Positions 7,300 to 14,989 of a stretch of 26,298 bases of DNA are shown piece by piece (within the stretch, counting starts at the first letter, position 1; the number at the start of each line of letters is the position of its first letter). The notes under the pieces were generated by a model. That model made no database searches. It saw only the letters and a program-made list of their open reading frames with translations, and was not told the DNA's origin. The DNA comes from a virus, in the IMG/VR virus record IMGVR_UViG_3300025603_000066, positions 1 to 26,298 of that record. The stretch is one strand, 5' to 3'. Both the position numbers and the translations under genes were made by a program.

Positions 7300-9053
7300 T
7301 GTGTGGTTTTTCCTGGGTTGGTGTTTCTACCAAATCTAATTTCAGGTGGAACTAGATCATCAATATTACCTGTTTCAACAAATTTTTGTCCTTGCTCTCC
7401 TGCTAGTTCTATCATTGACTGCAAATCTCGTGTGGTGTTAGGTCCTGTTGATGCAATTAGTCTATCTCCAAAAGGAGTACGCTTGAGTGCATTAATGCCA
7501 TTTGTTACAGTGTTTGTGCCTGTAGTAAACGTTGTATCGTTTAGACTTTGGGGTCCTATCTTGGTCGTGCCGCTGGCGGCTCTACTTTGTTGGCTAAACA
7601 GTGCTTGCGCATCACTAGCTAAATTCTGTCCTATAGATGCTATTCTACCAAAGAATCCACTGTTAACTGGTGTAGTTGATTGGTCAGTTGCAGATACTGT
7701 GGATCCGCCTGCATCTTTTGCTAAATCTAAAACGTTATTAAGATTAGTTGTACCAGCAATGTCACCATTCAATGAAGAAAGACTTTCTATGAAGGGGAAA
7801 CTAGCACCAAATCCTGGAGTTCCTGTTATCGGTGAAGTCACTGACTGGAATATATCTGGAATTGCACCTAATGATATGCCGTTGCTTATTAAATTGTTAG
7901 ATCCAGGGTTGCTCTGTTTTGCCGTTGGATTGTCTAGTTTAATTTGTGTTTGTGCATCATTAAATTCTACAGAACTATTGTTTGGTACAAACACAGTATT
8001 CCTTGGGTCTTGACCACTTAATATGCTTTTAATTTGTTGTGTTAGCTCTGTTTCAGCAAGTCCTTTAAGATCTGTATTATTAGTTTCTAGATTTTGAAAA
8101 GTTCTAAACGCGGTAAACAATGCACTACCTACGCCAGCGGCATTTGTTCCCCTGGCCCCACCTATGCCACTTTCAGACAGTATTGTATCAATTGCGTTAA
8201 CAAAACCTCCTGGGCCTAATATACTTTCTACCCCGCCGCCTTGCGGTGTGAGTGGACTTGGCGACTTGTCATAATGTAACTCACCAAAGCCAATTACTGT
8301 TGAGGGATTGACGTCTCCTGTTGCGTACAAGACTGTTGTGAAGTCAACTGTCATCCTATGACTTAATGTAGCATTTTGACTAGCATCATGATTACCGTGT
8401 TCAAATTTTGTAATTATAGGGTTAATTAACGTGTATTCACTGAATCTTTTTTGATGTAAGCTATACACTCTGATGGCATTTAAGTATTGTGGTGTACCAA
8501 ATGACGTGCCTCTCGGGGCATAACCAAAGTCATTTAACCCTGTTGAGCCTTCTGATAAACCAGGCACAAAAACTTCTCCGCCCTCTACCCTCGGTCTATA
8601 CTTGGAGTTTCTATAATAGGTACTGTTTACTTCGCCCGATTCAGATCCCGAAGATGACTTGTAACCTAAATCTGTGTCGCGATAGTAATGTGTTAAGTAG
8701 TCAAACCAAAAGTGTCTAACTACATCTGCTGAATCGTCATGAAATTCAATATCAATTGAAGGATAACGTAATTTTGTTTGAACAATGTCTTTTCTATTGT
8801 AACTATTTAATTCTGTATTATCAACTGTGTATCGTGGCAAAGTAACTGCTTTAACCAACATCCCAGTTTCTAGTTGCTTGGTCCTAGCGTACGATGCTGT
8901 ACTAGCAAAGTCAAAAAATACATGATATAGCCATGTATACTTAGGAGACAACCTATAGTTGTCAGTGACCATTAGTCTACTGGCGTGTTTGTAGTCTTTT
9001 ACTGTATCGCCAGTACCTAGTTGTCTTAAAAATCCGTCAAAAATGTTTGCCAT
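7296..9053 (-). CDS. Putative tail-tube-like / baseplate tube-initiator protein
   Basis: The product is 585 residues. Residues about 20-130 (ASRLMVTDNYRLSPKYTWLY, FFDFASTASY, GMLVKAVTLPRYTVDN, LRYPSIDIEFHDDSADVVRH) and about 200-275 (LHQKRFSEYTLINPIITKFE, DFTTVLYATGDVNPST) have the pattern of tail-tube-fold proteins of marine T4-like phages. There, gp48/gp54-type or gp19-like proteins cap the baseplate and start the tube. The HYDKSPSPL stretch is typical of that group as I recall it. The last 300 residues are low-complexity (Gly, Ser, Asn, Thr). It lies directly after the tail-tube gene and a terminator, with its own late promoter at 9072-9078. The exact T4 equivalent is uncertain; any virion tail protein with this fold remains possible. 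Confidence 0.7.
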   Translation of the reverse strand: MANIFDGFLRQLGTGDTVKDYKHASRLMVTDNYRLSPKYTWLYHVFFDFASTASYARTKQLETGMLVKAVTLPRYTVDNTELNSYNRKDIVQTKLRYPSIDIEFHDDSADVVRHFWFDYLTHYYRDTDLGYKSSSGSESGEVNSTYYRNSKYRPRVEGGEVFVPGLSEGSTGLNDFGYAPRGTSFGTPQYLNAIRVYSLHQKRFSEYTLINPIITKFEHGNHDASQNATLSHRMTVDFTTVLYATGDVNPSTVIGFGELHYDKSPSPLTPQGGGVESILGPGGFVNAIDTILSESGIGGARGTNAAGVGSALFTAFRTFQNLETNNTDLKGLAETELTQQIKSILSGQDPRNTVFVPNNSSVEFNDAQTQIKLDNPTAKQSNPGSNNLISNGISLGAIPDIFQSVTSPITGTPGFGASFPFIESLSSLNGDIAGTTNLNNVLDLAKDAGGSTVSATDQSTTPVNSGFFGRIASIGQNLASDAQALFSQQSRAASGTTKIGPQSLNDTTFTTGTNTVTNGINALKRTPFGDRLIASTGPNTTRDLQSMIELAGEQGQKFVETGNIDDLVPPEIRFGRNTNPGKTTQ

Positions 9054-9071
9054 ATATAGAGCCTTATATGG

Positions 9072-9078
9072 TATTTAT
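9072..9078 (-). promoter_or_regulatory. T4-type late promoter heptamer ATAAATA
   Basis: ATAAATA on the minus strand, 19 bases before the start of the 585-residue tube-like gene and directly beyond the terminator of the tail tube gene. Confidence 0.65.
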
Positions 9079-9086
9079 CCCAAAAA

Positions 9087-9113
9087 AATACCCGGATTTT
9101 TTGTCCGGGTATT
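9087..9113 (-). terminator. Rho-independent terminator after tail tube gene
   Basis: A perfect 10-bp stem (AATACCCGGA with TCCGGGTATT) with a 7-base loop. Read on the minus strand it is followed by a run of T (seven A on the plus strand, 9082-9088, partly inside the stem). It lies 23 bases after the tail tube stop codon. Confidence 0.85.
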
Positions 9114-9135
9114 GTCTTAGTGCCTAATTTAAATA

Positions 9136-9759
9136 TTAACCACCACCTGTAACTAGTGTACCTAAAGTTCTTCCTACTGCTGATCCTACGCCTGTACCAG
9201 TTGGTGTCTGGACTGCGTTATCATACATAATTGTTAAATCAATTTGTGCAGGATCATTTGAACTGTAGTCCATGTCACCATAGTTTACTTGGCTTACCAA
9301 TGCACCATATAGTTCCCACGTTTCCAAAACATTAGCTTCATTGGCTCCGTTACCACCATCCAGCATTTCGAACTTAAGAACAAATTTGTAATCAATACCT
9401 GAACTTGCTGATGCTTGTTCTGCAAAGTCGAATTGTTTCTGAATTTGTTCTCCAACAAGTTTGCTAACATTCCCGCCAGCATCATCACGCAATGCAACTG
9501 TGATGTCCTGCCAGTTTGGTTTACCTATTAACTTAACTTTACTGTTATACACATCAAGTGTAATTGGGTCAAAGTTAAGATTTGGTCTGGCAATACTTAC
9601 TACTTGTTTTGTGAGCTCTACTTTTTCGCTACTAACACCAAAGTTTTCAAATATCGCCCGGAAGCGGTATTTCATCTTTGGCATTAACAAACCTTGAGTA
9701 CTTGCACTCTGGTCTGTACTCAAAGGTACTGTAAATCTGTTTAATGACGATATTGCCAT
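9136..9759 (-). CDS. 19: Tail tube protein, T4 gp19-like
   Basis: The product is 207 residues; T4 gp19 has 163 and marine homologues are somewhat longer. The fold pattern is clear: MPKMKYRFRAIFENFG near the N-terminus, TKQVVSIARPNLNFDPITLD, VYNSKVKLIGKPNWQDITVA, ALRDDAGGNVSKLV, KFVLKFEMLDGGNGANEANV, then WELYGALVSQVNYGDMDYSS and QIDLTIMYDNAVQ. gp19 polymerises into the inner tube through which DNA passes, inside the sheath. It follows the sheath gene directly, the usual 18-19 order. A good Shine-Dalgarno (GGAG) precedes the ATG, a late promoter lies at 9781-9787 and a strong terminator at 9087-9113. Together these suggest a separately controlled, abundant transcript. Confidence 0.95.
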   Translation of the reverse strand: MAISSLNRFTVPLSTDQSASTQGLLMPKMKYRFRAIFENFGVSSEKVELTKQVVSIARPNLNFDPITLDVYNSKVKLIGKPNWQDITVALRDDAGGNVSKLVGEQIQKQFDFAEQASASSGIDYKFVLKFEMLDGGNGANEANVLETWELYGALVSQVNYGDMDYSSNDPAQIDLTIMYDNAVQTPTGTGVGSAVGRTLGTLVTGGG

Positions 9760-9780
9760 ATTATGTTCTCCTGTTATAAG

Positions 9781-9787
9781 TATTTAT
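9781..9787 (-). promoter_or_regulatory. T4-type late promoter heptamer ATAAATA for tail tube gene
   Basis: ATAAATA on the minus strand, 22 bases before the gp19 ATG, with a GGAG Shine-Dalgarno between. Confidence 0.7.
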
Positions 9788-9804
9788 CGAAAATACCCAT
9801 TGTG

Positions 9805-9830
9805 TTAACGGAGCCCGGAGGCTCTATTAA
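9805..9830 (-). other. Weak hairpin between sheath and tube genes
   Basis: A 5-bp GC-rich stem (GAGCC/GGCTC, CGGA loop) extended by TTAA pairing across one wobble pair and one mismatch. It lies after the sheath stop and before the tube promoter. No T run follows on the minus strand, so termination is doubtful; it could be an attenuator or a 3' end stabiliser. Confidence 0.35.
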
Positions 9831-9839
9831 GTACTACTA

Positions 9840-12800
9840 TTATAAAGTTCCTGCGGCTATATCACCTGGATTTTTTAGTCTAATTGGAATGAAGATAAAT
9901 TCAACTGCCTTCATTGGTTCAATAGCAATATCAACATACAACTCGTTACGTGCAATACGTGTCGGAGTATTGTTTGAATTATCGCAAACTACCAAGTAGT
10001 CAAAAAGACCACGTTTAGAAACTAAATCATTTAGTGAGCCACTAATAATATTTGAGATTTGATCTCTTGTTATTTTATCGTTTGGTTCAAACAAGAATCC
10101 ATCTCCAACTCTTGCAAGTGATGTTCGTATAAAGTTAACTAAACGTGCTACGTTAATACGATCCAAACTACTTGCGGTTGGATTACGAGTCTTCTGTCCA
10201 AATACAACTAAGCCAATGCCTGGCAAATTAGTAATTGGGTTGATCTTGTTTTCGTACAGTGTATCGCGTAGTCCTACTCTAATACTGTTAGTTTCAAACT
10301 CTCCTGTTGTTGAGTTAATATAACCAACACTAGAAGCATTGTCTACTAGACCTCGTCTTGTACCTGCTGGTGCAAACCACTGATACGCAACATTATCGTT
10401 AAAGATCATTGTGCGCAGTGCCATATGACTTGATGGGACAACAATAGCGTTGCCTTGTAAGTCTGAAGTCAGACCTGCTGGATAATACACACCTAAGTAC
10501 GGATCACTAGTTGATAGTCCGTCTCCGTTAGTATTATTACTCCAGGCAGCAATGTCAGTAGCAGTTGGTGCTAGGCGTAACGGGGTATCACCAATAACAA
10601 ACGCTGTATTCTTGCGATCGTTATTAAGAGCTACCATTTCATCAATTACTTCTTCATACCCTGGTGCGGCAATAATATTAAAACTATATTGATCTTCACG
10701 CACTTCAGTATTTGCTGTTACTGCACTTTGCATTGCGGCTACAATTGATTGTCTTTGTGCTTTACGTCCTGCATTCATAGCACCACTAGTTTGTACTCCA
10801 CTTTGTGTTTGCCATGTGTTCTTTACAGTTGGTAAACTGCTACCCGCGCCTGGAACTGCTGGCAAAGTTGGGAATGCAGTTGCGTTAAACTTATCATTTA
10901 CGTACTGTTTAATGTTGTATCCACCTCTACGCATGTTCCACAAAAGTGTACCACGTGGGAAAAGTCTATAGTCCGGTGCGTCTTGGTCAATATAATCACT
11001 TGCTAACAAACTTGTAATTGATGGTAGAGCTCCTGTGATAATGTCTGTAGTACCATCTGTATCCCAACGTGCATCTGCAAACACGATACCATTCTGACTT
11101 GTTTGGTCTGTGTTGTCAATTAATACAAAAGCAGTACCACTGTAGCGATAAAGTTTTGGATAGTTTTCTAAATCACTGCTGTCTAACCACAAATCACCTG
11201 CTTTGAGTGAAGTTACACCATCGCTTTGGAATGTTGGCTCGGTTGCACTAACTTGCACACCGTTTGCATCTGTCAGACTTAAATTAAAACCACGTGCATC
11301 TGTTGTTGACCCGTCATAGTAACTGCTCTTGTAGCCTTTCCAGCCACCGATATCAGCAATCATAATATCAACTGCGGCAGCGTCACTATAGTACCAAAGT
11401 GTGCCGTCTGCTGGTGCTTGGTATGGAGCAGTAGTGCTGTATGTGTATGTTAGTGCTTCCCAGTTAGTCAATGCAAGAACACTGCCAGCGTACAATATAG
11501 TACCTGTTGTGCTACTTGAAAAACCTGCATCTGCTGTTGGTGTACCCGAAACATCTGTTAGGTAAATATCACCACCATAGATATGAGTGAAAGTAATAAC
11601 ATTTGTACTACTTACACTAATGTCTAACTCTGGAATGTTAAGTGCTAGTATGTCGCTTACAAAAAGTGCTGGTGATGTACCTGACAATACTACTGTGTAC
11701 TCTGTAATCACTGCTGAGCCAATACTGGTAACACCAATCTTTAGTTGCTCAGTGGCAGTAAATGGATTAGCGGCTGTTGCAGTACCACTAACTACTGTTT
11801 GTCCTGCTACTCTACGACTAAATGGCTTGTAACCACCTGTGCTTGTACGTAATGGATCATAAGCAACCCAAAGTGTACCAGCGGCAATACCATTACCGCC
11901 ACCAGCTGGATCTAAACCATAAAGTGCATTTTCTGCTCTGTTGTAGAAAGGAGCAGCCTGTGTAGTGAATATATCTGTGGTTGTGCTGTACTTTTTAATA
12001 GTCAAATCAGCACCTGAACCAGTTGCACCAAGTTTAGCAAATACTGAACCTGTCGGACGTGGTGTTGTGTCCGTGCTTCTCCAACTTGGATATGCGGCAA
12101 AGCTACCGTAAAGCAATAGTGGGTTAGCGTATGTTCCTGCTGTAATGCCCAATGTTGTTAATGGAGTTCCTGATCCGTTAGCAATTGCAATCTTTCCGTC
12201 TGCTGTTGCTCCGTCGCTTTCTGCTAGGCTTGAAGCATACAAGTACAACTTGTTGCCTACATTAGCGGCTGTAACACCAGTAACTGCGGCAGTGTTGATT
12301 GAGCTAACAACTTGGTCTAGTGTCCTACCAGCGCCAGTATTACCAATAGTAACGGTATCGCCGTTAATTGTAACTGTAGCGGCTGGAGTGCTTGCAGGAA
12401 TACTTGGTGAACTTGCTGTACCTTGGATTGTAGCAATACTAGTTGCCCAATCATCTGTTCCTATACGTACCCATGTGTTGTACTTTGCATCACCTGTTGG
12501 TAAATCTCCACCAGCTTTAAGGAACAAGTTAGCACTGCTTCCTGTGCCAAATGATACAGCATACTGACCAATTTGTCCAATGCTTGCTTTAGGTACATAG
12601 ATGCTACTAACTAGTGTTTGATCAGCTGTGCTTGTGATCAGCAACGGAGTATTATTTGTAAATGTATTTGTACTAGCATTCCATGAATAAATGCCCCATG
12701 CACTTACACTCAAATCTAACCAATGTGTGTTGTTTGCTACTGCGCCTGTTGGGCGAACTGCTGTTGGTGCTAGTTGATCTAAGTCAACATTTGCTCTAAT

Positions 12801-13124
12801 AGCAAAAATTTTGTTTACATTACCCAATGCGCTATAAGCTGCCATTAAGCCATATTCATTTCTCTCGTCACCATGCAATGGTGTGCCTGCGGCGCTTTGC
12901 TTAAAGCTGGGATATCCCATTGCGGCAATAAGTTCTCTTTGGCTATTATAAGTCAATAACTTATTTGCTCTAGCGGCTGTTGTGTCTGCGGCTGTTGTGC
13001 CTGAGGGATTTGTTTTGTCCTGGGCTGTGGCCATTATAATAAGTGGTACAGTTCCGACTGCACCTGGAACGTATTGACTTTCGTCTGTTACGGTAATTTC
13101 TACTCCTGGGGATACTAATGCCAT
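9840..13124 (-). CDS. 18: Tail sheath protein, T4 gp18-like, with large inserted domains
   Basis: The start is taken at ATG 13124 (MALVSPGVEITVTDESQY), which has an AAGGA Shine-Dalgarno; an in-frame upstream start at 13229 is not credible because it would read through the promoter. The product is 1094 residues, far longer than T4 gp18 (659). The N-terminal 130 residues or so are typical sheath, as is the C-terminus from about residue 800 (YSFNIIAAPGYEEVIDEMVA, NDNVAYQWFAPAGTRRGLVD, INVARLVNFIRTSLARVGDG, VEFIFIPIRL). The sheath contracts to drive the tube through the envelope. Between them is a long Ala/Thr/Gly/Ser-rich region with two modules resembling the flagellin hook IN motif (about 249-331 and 460-536) and ADGTLWYYS / GDLWLDSS elements. 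It sits upstream of gp19 under a full TATAAATA promoter. Confidence 0.93.
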   Translation of the reverse strand: MALVSPGVEITVTDESQYVPGAVGTVPLIIMATAQDKTNPSGTTAADTTAARANKLLTYNSQRELIAAMGYPSFKQSAAGTPLHGDERNEYGLMAAYSALGNVNKIFAIRANVDLDQLAPTAVRPTGAVANNTHWLDLSVSAWGIYSWNASTNTFTNNTPLLITSTADQTLVSSIYVPKASIGQIGQYAVSFGTGSSANLFLKAGGDLPTGDAKYNTWVRIGTDDWATSIATIQGTASSPSIPASTPAATVTINGDTVTIGNTGAGRTLDQVVSSINTAAVTGVTAANVGNKLYLYASSLAESDGATADGKIAIANGSGTPLTTLGITAGTYANPLLLYGSFAAYPSWRSTDTTPRPTGSVFAKLGATGSGADLTIKKYSTTTDIFTTQAAPFYNRAENALYGLDPAGGGNGIAAGTLWVAYDPLRTSTGGYKPFSRRVAGQTVVSGTATAANPFTATEQLKIGVTSIGSAVITEYTVVLSGTSPALFVSDILALNIPELDISVSSTNVITFTHIYGGDIYLTDVSGTPTADAGFSSSTTGTILYAGSVLALTNWEALTYTYSTTAPYQAPADGTLWYYSDAAAVDIMIADIGGWKGYKSSYYDGSTTDARGFNLSLTDANGVQVSATEPTFQSDGVTSLKAGDLWLDSSDLENYPKLYRYSGTAFVLIDNTDQTSQNGIVFADARWDTDGTTDIITGALPSITSLLASDYIDQDAPDYRLFPRGTLLWNMRRGGYNIKQYVNDKFNATAFPTLPAVPGAGSSLPTVKNTWQTQSGVQTSGAMNAGRKAQRQSIVAAMQSAVTANTEVREDQYSFNIIAAPGYEEVIDEMVALNNDRKNTAFVIGDTPLRLAPTATDIAAWSNNTNGDGLSTSDPYLGVYYPAGLTSDLQGNAIVVPSSHMALRTMIFNDNVAYQWFAPAGTRRGLVDNASSVGYINSTTGEFETNSIRVGLRDTLYENKINPITNLPGIGLVVFGQKTRNPTASSLDRINVARLVNFIRTSLARVGDGFLFEPNDKITRDQISNIISGSLNDLVSKRGLFDYLVVCDNSNNTPTRIARNELYVDIAIEPMKAVEFIFIPIRLKNPGDIAAGTL

Positions 13125-13153
13125 GTTCTTTTCCTTTTTAAGAAACTTTGTTA

Positions 13154-13161
13154 TATTTATA
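13154..13161 (-). promoter_or_regulatory. Late promoter TATAAATA for tail sheath gene
   Basis: A full T4-consensus TATAAATA on the minus strand, 30 bases before the sheath ATG. It is divergent from the plus-strand TATAAATA at 13211-13218. Confidence 0.75.
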
Positions 13162-13210
13162 ATAACACTATAGATTTTAGGTCGTTTAGATGCCTTTCGA
13201 AAGGTTTGCT

Positions 13211-13218
13211 TATAAATA
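13211..13218 (+). promoter_or_regulatory. Late promoter TATAAATA for plus-strand island
   Basis: A full TATAAATA on the plus strand ending 5 bases before the ATG at 13224. At usual late-promoter geometry, transcription would start at or next to that ATG. Confidence 0.65.
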
Positions 13219-13223
13219 CTAGC

Positions 13224-13568
13224 ATGCAACGTCCTTTATGTCCCACATGTCACGGTAATCCAGTGGCAATAAACTACTATTCTAAAGGCAAAGTCCGTTA
13301 TAGAAAACAGTGTTCCGGTTGTGCTCGACAGGGTAAAAGGGGAAAACAGGTTGCCGCCTGGCTACGTGCTGGCTATAAGAAAAAATTAACTTGCGAACGA
13401 TGCGGATTCAAAGCTAAACACAAACAACAGATGTTTGTTTTTTATGTAGATGGTAATTTAAAAAATAACAATTGGGTTAATCTAAGAAGCGTATGTGCTA
13501 ACTGTAGGATAGAACTACAACAGACTACAAACTCCTGGGTCGAAAGTTCCATCAAAGACGATATATGA
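13224..13568 (+). CDS. Zinc-ribbon, degenerate HNH-like DNA-binding protein
   Basis: The product is 114 residues from ATG 13224; a TTG at 13206 would extend the frame through the promoter and is rejected. Four CxxC pairs are visible: CPTC, CSGC, CERC and CANC. The second half follows the HNH pattern (FVFYVDGNLKNNNWVNL then CANC), as in phage HNH proteins that read H-x-DGN-x-x-NN, but the histidines expected before DGN are F and Y. Zinc would be held by the cysteine pairs, while nicking activity is doubtful. I recall close relatives in cyanophages, so it is a conserved protein, not a decayed one. It has no clear Shine-Dalgarno. It overlaps the next gene as ATGA. A regulator or DNA-binding accessory is the likeliest role. 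Confidence 0.82.
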   Translation: MQRPLCPTCHGNPVAINYYSKGKVRYRKQCSGCARQGKRGKQVAAWLRAGYKKKLTCERCGFKAKHKQQMFVFYVDGNLKNNNWVNLRSVCANCRIELQQTTNSWVESSIKDDI

Positions 13569-14347
13569 AATTCTTAATAAAATTTAAAAACTTCAACCAG
13601 CTGATCTGTAACATTGATGACAGCGATGTTGGTGCAAGGTATTACAGTTTAGTTAAGTCAAATTATCAACAGTCATTTCCTGTATATCGAGATCGACCTA
13701 AATTTACAAGACAGTACCTAAGTAGTTTGGCAGAACAAGCAAACAATCACTTCCGTTGGAACTGGGATGTTAACGAGCTTACCCTTGAAAACACAACACA
13801 ATTACACAAAGATATAGAACAACTGCTAGTAGATGGATTTGACAGTATCCCTGCAGATCTGGATCATGTTATACACGATTTGCATTACGGTTTACATATA
13901 TTACAGGATAATGTTACGCCTAGTAGGATAGGTTGGATGCAGATAGAATGGTACAACGACAGCGGCTTTGCACTAGAAGACTACAAGTTTAAGTCCAAAT
14001 TGGATATTGGAGATCTTAGACTACAAAACCCTTACGTTGGACATGGTCCTTTACAAGTATACACCGAGAAGGATTTTACCAACATAAGCCAGACTTGTAA
14101 GTTTCATGATGTTGCTAAACCTGGTATTAACTTAATTACAGTGTCTACTGATAAGTTCAATGAAGAAGATCAACTAATAGAAAAGTTTCAGCAACATGAT
14201 CCTAAATTTGTAGATCAACATGGTATTGAAAAAATTAAATCGTATATAGGATTCCCGGTTGTAGGGAAAGTTGAGAATATAGACTTGTTAGAACAAATAA
14301 TAAGTTACGATTCGATCTTAGAATTAGAAAGTATTAAGTTTGATTAA
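13565..14347 (+). CDS. Conserved marine-phage protein of unknown function
   Basis: The product is 260 residues, soluble, without signal or membrane segments. The N-terminus (MKFLIKFKNFNQLICNIDDS) is followed by a helical part (HKDIEQLLVDGF, DLDHVIHDLHYGLHILQDN) and a beta-rich part (RIGWMQIEWYNDSGFALEDY, NPYVGHGPLQVYTEKDF). This arrangement recalls a family of unassigned proteins in marine T4-like phages. It is coupled to the zinc protein by an ATGA overlap and shares its promoter. Its TAA and the stop of the convergent dNMP kinase gene share the palindrome TTAA at 14344-14347. No enzyme motif was recognised. Confidence 0.8.
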   Translation: MKFLIKFKNFNQLICNIDDSDVGARYYSLVKSNYQQSFPVYRDRPKFTRQYLSSLAEQANNHFRWNWDVNELTLENTTQLHKDIEQLLVDGFDSIPADLDHVIHDLHYGLHILQDNVTPSRIGWMQIEWYNDSGFALEDYKFKSKLDIGDLRLQNPYVGHGPLQVYTEKDFTNISQTCKFHDVAKPGINLITVSTDKFNEEDQLIEKFQQHDPKFVDQHGIEKIKSYIGFPVVGKVENIDLLEQIISYDSILELESIKFD

Positions 14348-14955
14348 AGTCGGCTACTGATCTTAGAGTAGAGATGATTTACAGTGCTGTTGTTGTTAAG
14401 CACTAGGTCAAACACAGTTTGTAGCCAAGCCCATTCACTTATGTGTACGTTTTGTTCTTCTAATTGTTTAACTGCATCCTCGTAGCCGTTACTGGCTAAC
14501 ATACCTTGCGGATACCATTCTGGCAGTGCTCCACGCTGGACCCACCACACTTTTCCGCCTGCTTTCTTTATCACTTCAACTTCGTTTGGGAAACGTACAT
14601 CGCTAATGACTATGTCGCTATCTTGCTGTAACAGCCTATGTTCTAAACTAGCAATCCATATATCATTGTGGAAACTTTTACGACAAACTTCTGTACCCCA
14701 GTATTGCAGTACCCAACGTGGAGTAAGTTCGGGCATGTTTAGTCTTTCTGCCCACCAAGCGTCTACTTGTTCTCGCCATTCACGTGCTTCAGGGGTTGCA
14801 CCTTCGAGCAGTTGTCTATCCCAACCAAAGATAGATGCTACAGCGTCGTTAAGTGCGCCAGCAAAACTGTCACGTTGATAATTGTGTTCATCTACTAGGT
14901 AGTTTGCTACTGTGTCTTTGCCGGATCCAATGAATCCACATATTCCTATAATCAT
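14344..14955 (-). CDS. 1: Deoxynucleoside monophosphate kinase, T4 gp1-like
   Basis: The product is 203 residues from ATG 14955; a TTG at 14973 would start inside the promoter. The N-terminus MIIGICGFIGSGKDTVANYL contains a P-loop (GFIGSGKDT, residues 7-15). Further family features are DSFAGALNDAVASIFGWDR, LTPRWVLQYWGTEVCRK, NDIWIASLE and IVISDVRFPNEVEVIKKAGG. T4 gp1 (241 residues) phosphorylates dNMPs, including modified ones, to dNDPs for the phage nucleotide pool. This is a metabolic gene within structural genes. It has no Shine-Dalgarno, but a sigma70-like promoter (TTGATT, 16 bases, TATAAT) ends 6 bases before the ATG, so expression may differ in time from its neighbours and the mRNA may lack a leader. 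Confidence 0.9.
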   Translation of the reverse strand: MIIGICGFIGSGKDTVANYLVDEHNYQRDSFAGALNDAVASIFGWDRQLLEGATPEAREWREQVDAWWAERLNMPELTPRWVLQYWGTEVCRKSFHNDIWIASLEHRLLQQDSDIVISDVRFPNEVEVIKKAGGKVWWVQRGALPEWYPQGMLASNGYEDAVKQLEEQNVHISEWAWLQTVFDLVLNNNSTVNHLYSKISSRL

Positions 14956-14961
14956 AGATAG

Positions 14962-14989
14962 ATTATAACACAATTAAGTTAAGAATCAA
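14962..14989 (-). promoter_or_regulatory. Sigma70-like promoter before dNMP kinase
   Basis: On the minus strand: TTGATT (14984-14989), a 16-base spacer, TATAAT (14962-14967), then 6 bases to the ATG. The -10 is perfect and the -35 is 4 of 6 matches to TTGACA. The predicted start coincides with the start codon. Confidence 0.6.

Noticed and set aside
7303-8013. Long plus-strand open frame of 236 codons inside the tube-like gene
   Set aside because: It is antisense to a well-supported minus-strand gene, has no Shine-Dalgarno or promoter, and its protein is hydrophobic without domain pattern; it mirrors the codon bias of the real gene.
12145-12567. Plus-strand open frame of 140 codons inside the sheath gene
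   Set aside because: Antisense to the sheath insert; no start signals, low-complexity Val/Ala/Pro product.
13125-13229. 35-residue N-terminal extension of the sheath from an upstream start
   Set aside because: It would translate the promoter region, lacks family similarity, and the ATG at 13124 has the Shine-Dalgarno and a canonical sheath N-terminus.
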